This document shows, one piece after another, positions 58,621-64,000 of a stretch of 64,000 bases of DNA. Both the position numbers and the translations under genes were made by a program. Source of the DNA: Mercurialis annua (lineage: Eukaryota; Streptophyta; Magnoliopsida; Malpighiales; Euphorbiaceae); NCBI RefSeq assembly GCF_937616625.2, contig NC_065570.1, forward strand, positions 19,554,046 to 19,618,045, given 5' to 3'. The notes under the pieces are model-generated. The model had not been told where the DNA came from and did not search any database. It saw only the letters and a list, made by a program, of their open reading frames with translations. Each line of letters starts with the position of its first letter. Positions within the stretch are counted from its first letter, which is position 1.

Positions 58621-58816
58621 GGTCAGGCCGTGGTGGCCTGACCCGTCTGCTCTGTTGAGCAGACCCAAGTCTGCTCAACAAGAGCAGACGTGGTCTGCTC
58701 TATAAGAGCAGACCTGTGTCTGCTCTAAAAGAGCAGACCTGGTCTGCTCAAAAGAGCAGACCGGCTGCTCTTAGGGAGCAGACCAGCTGGTCTGCTCAAT
58801 GGGCAGACCAGCCGGT
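58621..58816. repeat. Palindrome array in LTR: GTCTGCTC...GAGCAGAC units
   Basis: Opens with GGTCAGGCC-GTGGT-GGCCTGACC (58621-58643), then about six or seven units with arms GTCTGCTC/GAGCAGAC and 2-6-nt centres (TGTT, AACA, TATA, AAAA, AA). It occupies the place of the TGTGCG arrays in other LTRs with unrelated bases. Confidence 0.88.
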
Positions 58817-59975
58817 CGCTCCGGATCCGCGTGCCACCGAAATTGTTTTTTTTAGGGTGTTTTTATAAATTAAACCAATCAATTTAGTGTGAAATTAAAA
58901 GCTGAAAATGGATTTAGAAAGTTTAATAAATGAGTTTTGAAATAGAAGTAAAATTGAATTATGGCATAGATTAAATTGAAGTTTAAATACTTGAATATAA
59001 AGTTTAAGCCGGGTTTAAGTGGATTTAAATGGCTAAAAGCTGATAAAAGGAGGCCGATGCGTTATTAGACGTTGGAGAGTTGATAAAATAGTAGTAGTTA
59101 GCTAAAATAATGGGTTAGAAGTTAAACTTAGCTACTAATTTGATTGAGGGATTTGTTAAATGGTAAGTCAAATCGGTTAAACAAGTCGTTAAGAAGGCGA
59201 GAGTAAAAGAAATGGACTTAGAACTAATTCAAGCTTAAACGCTTGAATATAAACGCGAAGTTTTAAAAATAAAGTAGTTTACGAATTAAGACGTTAATTT
59301 AGTATTTATTTGTATTATAGATCGTACGGGTATTTGGATTGGAGAAATAGAGAATTTGGAGGGTTAAATAACGGGCTATTTTATTGTGCTTTATGAAATT
59401 TGGATTAAGCGATCGAGGTGAGTTCGCGATTTACTTTCGAGTATTATTATTTTTATTTATAAATAGATACATGTATTTGATTGAATGTTTTAGTTTAAAC
59501 TTATATATTTGTTTATAGAACTCATATTGATATTAATAGAGTTTTATTAAAATATTTTAAATAATAAGTTTATGACTTTTATTAATAGTTTATTTTATGC
59601 TATAAACGAATAAAATATATTACACTTTATTAAAGGTCGCATAAATTGAGTTTGAAATATATTGAAAAATGTTTGATACTAGACTTTGATTTTTATAATG
59701 GATAATACGATTTATAGTTGATGATGGCTAGATCGTGAGATCGCCTTTGAAATAGCATCGTTTATTTGAAAAGAGCATATATTATTTAGTTAACGCTCTT
59801 TATTCTTTTAAGACCTTTAAGCATGTATATTAGTATAGAGAATTTGAGAATTTTATTATAGTACTTGTTATTTTAATAGCTTCGCTATATGTATGTTTAT
59901 TATACGAGCTTATACATTGTTTGTCTTGTGGAATTATTATTTAAACCCAATAAGTGATCCGTGGGAAACGAGCTA

Positions 59976-59994
59976 CCTATTGGGCGTCAATAGG
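59976..59994 (+). other. 19-nt LTR hairpin (CCTATTG stem)
   Basis: CCTATTG-GGCGT-CAATAGG, followed by CTGTGTGATCACC. Confidence 0.8.
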
Positions 59995-60113
59995 CTGTGT
60001 GATCACCAGTACTGATACGAGTCGAGTCTAGGCGTCTATGGTCAATGATTTGAAATGATAAATTATGATTATCGATCGATTAATGGAATAAGGAGGATAA
60101 AAAGAAATGTGAT

Positions 60114-60295
60114 AGACACAAGGTAACTCGGTCGAACTATCTCGGGACCTGTGTCTAGTGGGTAACTCGGTCGAACTATCTCGGGACCCACAACTTGGGA
60201 TTAAGTAGTGGCATGATGTAACTCGGTTGAACTATCTCGGGACTATGCCACGTGGTAGCGGGTAACTCGGTCGAATTATCTCGGGACCCGGCCAC
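60114..60295 (+). repeat. Four tandem hairpins with constant core and covarying outer arms
   Basis: Each unit holds GTAACTCGGTCGAACTATC (variants TTGAACT, CGAATTATC), then TCGGGAC. Outer arms differ and pair: AGACACA/TGTGTCT (60114-60156), GTGGGT/ACCCAC (60158-60191), GTGGCAT/ATGCCAC (60208-60251), GTGG..GGGT/ACCC..CCAC (60252-60295). Confidence 0.82.
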
Positions 60296-61883
60296 TCGGA
60301 CGATATGATTCGAAAAACAATTATCGTTGATTATGTTCTATAGGTTCATAGCATTTGGGTTTAGGGTTTCAAACGGATCCGATATTGGAAACCATTACAT
60401 TATATTTTATGTTTATTTATGTTTAATTAATCGTTTATTATCGAAGTATGGTTAAATACAAATTTATTGTTGAAATATTTAGAAAAGTATGTTTTATCGT
60501 TAATGCGACCTTGTTTGAATTATAATACCGTTAGTAAATTGTGAACTCACTCAGCGTTGTCTGACCCCCCAACAGTGTTTTCTTTCAGGATTAATATACG
60601 ATGATGTGGTCGAGCTTCCATTCGTTGTTTCGGAAGTCTCAGTCATGGGAGGTCTTATTCTTCTTAGAGCTGCAGTAGTCATGATAGTAGACCTAGCTAG
60701 TAGCAGACGATTTATATTTATATTATGACTTGCTAAAATGATGTATTTTGGAAAAATGAATTATCCAGGGATTTAATATATGGTTAATTGGTATTTTATA
60801 CAGAGTGGTTTGTGTATTTTCACAGGTGTGGTTATTTAAGTTTACAGGCGTTATATTGCCGATTTTTTCGAAAATGGTTTTATTAAGTATTATAACGATT
60901 TTGGAAAAGTGAAAAATTTTTAGGTAAATTTAGGCTTGCTACGGGTTTCGGAACCAAAATTCCCATTCCCTAGCGCCGGTCGCGGCCCTCGATTTTGGGT
61001 CGTGACAGTCGGGCTTCTTATTTTAAAAATATTGAGATTTATTTTTGAAATACGTTTTCCGGATTTAAAAATGTGTTGTATATGTTTTATAAATGGTTAT
61101 TGCGAGTTGACTTGGGTCACCTAAATTAGAGTTGAGTTTGGAAGTTGTAATTATTCGGCTAACTCGTTGATTTTAAATTGAGGCGCTTTGAAAATTGTAA
61201 TTATTGTTTTATAAAAGAGGCTTTCCGGAAAATGAATTTTTAAAACAGTGGGGCTCGACATGAACTTGAAATCTATTTTTGTAATTTTTTTTTTTTGAGA
61301 ATTTGGTCTTTGTCACGACCCAATCTCAAGGCCGAGACCGGCGCTAGGGAATGGGAGTGGTTGCTCCGAAACCCGTAGCAAGCCTAAAAATGTAAAATAA
61401 TTTTTCGCGAATATAAATGTCATGCATGACATACATACACACGTGTCATGCTAAACACACATGACATGCATTCATATCCTCTGCAGTCTCAATTATCAAA
61501 ACGCAGCTAGCATAAAACTTTATTAACTTTAAAACAATAAAGTTATATTTACAGAAAACTATATAATACAAGCTGATTTACAAAACACTTATCTACTGCA
61601 GCTCTAAGAGTAAAGTATTGTTTCTTTACATACTCAAAAATACACACTTCTGGAAGTAGGATAGAAGTCCGTTGCTTCAAAGCGTCTTTATCCTGAAAGG
61701 AAAGTCTGTGAGGGGTCAGTATATTGGGATATACTGAGTGAGTTCATACATTTACTAATAAGTATACAAATAAAACATAAAACGATATTCAATCGTATGC
61801 AGCCAAGTACGAGATCCGACTGAAACCTTAATCCTCAAACATACTAAATATCAATCAAGCAACCCAATCGTTAATGTCAAATT

Positions 61884-61915
61884 GTGAGTCCAACTCACTG
61901 GTGGGTCCAACCCAC
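61884..61915 (-). other. Twin YCC-loop hairpins in solo LTR
   Basis: Two adjacent 15-nt hairpins with 6-bp arms and CCA loops. The first stem is GTGAGT/ACTCAC where other LTRs have GCGAGT/ACTCGC or GTGGGT/ACCCAC. Confidence 0.75.
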
Positions 61916-62600
61916 TAAATACGGGGACTCCAGGCTACACCGTAGCCGAGTGCTCACTCGTATCGAACTATACCTCAAATCTCAAATTTCATAATCATAA
62001 TCAGCTCACAGCTGTATCAAATCAAAACTGGTGATCACACAGTCCTATTGCCGCTCAATAGGTAGCTCGTTCCATCAGATCAATACTGGTTTCAAATCAA
62101 GCGTATGCGTAATTCATATAAAAATTTCGCATATAAAACATGCAATTCAAACATAAAGCAATATAAAATAATTGCTTAAATAAATACTTTAAAAGCAAAT
62201 CGTATAAACTCTTAGAAAACGCTTATCCAAAAAAAATACGTCGGGGCTTTAGAACGTCAAGCTTCCCGAACTACTGGTCCAGCTGCTTCTTGCCTCGCCG
62301 GATCTAAAACAAATTTTAAAACATTTGACTTGTATCAGAATCCTATTCTAAGATTGACTCTAAACTCGAGACTCGACACACTGAACTTTTATTAACCGTC
62401 GTGCTTCTCACGTGATTATCCCGATAAACGGTATCAAACCCGTTTATGGATAAAATATCACTTCTAAATCAATTCTCGTTTAACCTCGTTAGGTTAATGT
62501 CTCAAACTATTCGATAATTAATCGAGTATTAATTAATCTCAAGTCTCGATATGCGTGTACACGAATTTTTCGAAATTAAGTCGACCGGTAAAAATTATTG

Positions 62601-62690
62601 TGCGGACGACGGACGCACGCCCCGAGGAGCGGGCTATGGACGCACGCCCCGCGTATGCGGGCGTGCCGCACACTCCGTCCCGAAAATAAA
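62601..62690. repeat. GC-rich array in solo LTR (GGACGCACGCCCCG units)
   Basis: Direct and inverted GC-rich units: GGACGCACGCCCCG twice (about 62610 and 62638), then GCGGGCGTGCCGCAC in the opposite sense. It sits where the palindrome arrays lie in sister LTRs, but with direct repeats more prominent. Confidence 0.7.
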
Positions 62691-64000
62691 TTTTCGGATT
62701 TTTTCGACGTGCTTTCGATCCAAAACGCTCCAAACACACGTATAACACGTAATCTAACTCCAAAACACTATAATTCAATTATAATATCGATTAAAACGAT
62801 ATAATCATTTCGTGGCCTAAAACTTTGAATCGATATAATTCAAAATATATCCGTTTAAACGAGAAAACGTCAAGCTTACCGTGATACGCCACTGAAATAC
62901 GATCGTTTTGAGTTATAGAACGTCGGAAACGGACGAGAAACGGAAACCGCGCGACGAACCGTACGAAAACGACGAACGAGAGAAATATTGATCTGATGAA
63001 GAAATGAGATTCTGGAGAATTCTTTAGGCTTAGGTTATATATATATATCGGCTAATTTGCACTTTGGTCCTTCAAACTTTTCGAAAGTTTCAATTTAGTC
63101 CAAAACCTATCCGCGTCCAAATTTTAAACGATCTCCGATCGACTCGAAACTTTTACCACTAATAATATATATTATTTCGCGGACTTTAGCGAAATAATTT
63201 CCGTCACAGGACTTATAATTTATTTTATTTTAATTTTCTAAGCTAAATCCTCAAATCCCGCTAATTGACTTATTAAAATTTATTCTAAATTCCCGATATA
63301 ATTAAATTAATTTCTCCTTAATTTAATTTATCAAAAATCACGACACGTGGCACGACTTAATTACCTTAAAATATTTTGGGGTATTACAGTCTTAATGTGT
63401 ACTTTTTGATCAGTACTACATTTCATTGTATTCTGAATTTACGTTTTGAGCATGTTATTATATGATATAATATTTTGATCTTTTTCGGGCTGTTTAAGTT
63501 GTTACCATGTCGGTAGGAAATCGTTGATCACAAAAGATATTCTATGCTCAATCCTTTGAGATTTATATTGCTTAACCATCCTAATGGGTAATTGTTGTAC
63601 TGCGAGATGTTTAAGTGTTATTATTTTTGTCTCTCATGATTGTTTAAGTTATGCCATATAAGTTTTTGTCCTTGTTGGCCTCATTGTGTGGAATGTCACG
63701 TGAGCGTATTTCTCGCTAGTTTTCTTTGGCTAAACTCTGGCGTTGGTGTCAATGTGCTATTCAAACCTTTTTTTTTGACCCTGCGATTAGTTTAGAAGTC
63801 CTAATTGGTTAGTCGGATCTAACGCTTGAACTCTGGAAAGTGAGGTGATTAATTTCGGTATAAGGAAGTTTGTTTAGAGCTGTTTGTACTTTTGAATTAC
63901 GAATCAATCCTTGTCAAAGGAAGGTGTTTTGAGTTATATTACTCAGCACCGGTGGAATAATTATACTCGTGAGTGTCTGCCTGGTGCGTAGAATTTTGAG

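Larger units (their letters stand above)
57731..61007 (+). mobile_element. LTR, about 3.28 kb, plus orientation, left edge uncertain
   Basis: Ends GGGTCGTGACA at 61007. The likely start is TGTCGGGATTT at 57731, which fits the lineage only loosely. The palindrome array lies about 890 bp in, as in the solo LTR at 14802, so the LTR is near full length. No primer site follows. GTCGG occurs at 57732-57736 and at 61008-61012 but does not leave a TG start if taken as the target duplication. Flanks come from different parts of the internal region. Inside are the palindrome array (58621-58816), the 19-nt hairpin (59976-59994) and four tandem hairpins (60114-60295). No gene is seen. Confidence 0.75.
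61311..63388 (-). mobile_element. Solo LTR, 2078 bp, minus orientation, with target duplication
   Basis: Plus text runs TGTCACGACCC to GGGGTATTACA, flanked by exact 5-bp copies GTCTT (61306-61310 and 63389-63393). No primer site adjoins. It has a TA run (63036-63048) as likely TATA region and a GC-rich array of GGACGCACGCCCCG-type units about 400 bp downstream (62601-62690). It also has twin hairpins GTGAGT-CCA-ACTCAC (61884-61898) and GTGGGT-CCA-ACCCAC (61901-61915), and the 19-nt hairpin (62044-62062). It resembles the LTRs at 23940 and 28998 more than the others. Open frames at 62539-62804 come from the GC-rich array. Confidence 0.95.
61008..64000 (+). mobile_element. Third internal region, 5'-truncated, split by a solo LTR
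   Basis: 61008-61310 and 63389-64000 align by eye with about 5152-6120 of the first internal region (CGACATGAACTT, ACCATGTCGGTAGGAA, AATGGGTAATTGTTGTACT-like motifs). The primer site and the first ~1 kb are missing; it abuts the LTR end at 61007. It continues beyond the window and is non-coding. The inverted repeat 61129-61165 matches 5278-5314. Confidence 0.75.

Noticed and set aside
62539..62804. Overlapping frames around the GC-rich array of the last solo LTR.
   Set aside because: Shadow frames on repeat units in both directions, with no conserved product.

Overview
The window reads as heterochromatic DNA from a flowering plant with a repeat-rich genome, probably a eudicot. The species cannot be named from the sequence. 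There is no recognisable host gene, tRNA or rRNA. Everything I can support is an LTR retrotransposon of one plant Ty3/gypsy-like lineage or a satellite. The LTRs start TGTAATAYCCC, end GGGTCRTGACA (or close variants), use an initiator-Met tRNA primer site, and share a block near the 3' end (GCTTGCTACGGGTTT, then CCCTAGCGCCGG). The only coding remnants are a gag reading frame at the left edge with one in-frame stop (40-954, minus) and a short integrase C-terminus/chromodomain-like fragment (57387-57743, plus).

Layout. 1-3755: 5' part of a minus-strand element (gag, leader, primer site, 2.36-kb LTR), apparently nested in the LTR of a plus-strand element. 3756-8527: end of that older LTR, primer site, about 4.4 kb of internal DNA without usable coding capacity, and a polypurine tract. 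8528-9136: first part of the next LTR. 9137-51910: a 60-bp tandem satellite, about 35.1 kb or roughly 585 monomers, interrupted by three LTR insertions (14802-17396 plus; 23940-26448 and 28998-31516 minus). 51911-53255: the closing part of an LTR, followed at once by a primer site and a second non-coding internal region (53256-57730). 57731-61007: another LTR. 61008-64000: part of a third related internal region, split by a solo LTR at 61311-63388 (5-bp target duplication GTCTT).

The two LTR pieces bracketing the satellite add up to about 1.95 kb, close to an ordinary LTR of this lineage. The simplest reading is that the satellite grew inside one LTR. It shows several amplification scales: 60-bp monomers, local higher-order units of about 0.93, 1.78 and 3.1 kb, and a recent 5.06-kb segmental tandem duplication that copied an already inserted LTR with its satellite flanks.

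The most unusual signal is structural. Most LTRs here carry short inverted repeats whose arms differ between copies but stay complementary: a palindrome array (typically 7-12 bp arms around a 2-nt centre), a 19-nt hairpin following a CTA-like context, twin YCC-loop hairpins in the minus LTRs, and tandem hairpins built around TAACTCGG...CTCGGGA. The satellite monomer has the same arm/2-nt-centre/arm design (AACGTTT-GT-AAACGTT). This suggests LTR-encoded DNA or RNA structures under selection, and possibly a route by which such palindromes seed satellites. All assignments come from reading the sequence; no database search was run.
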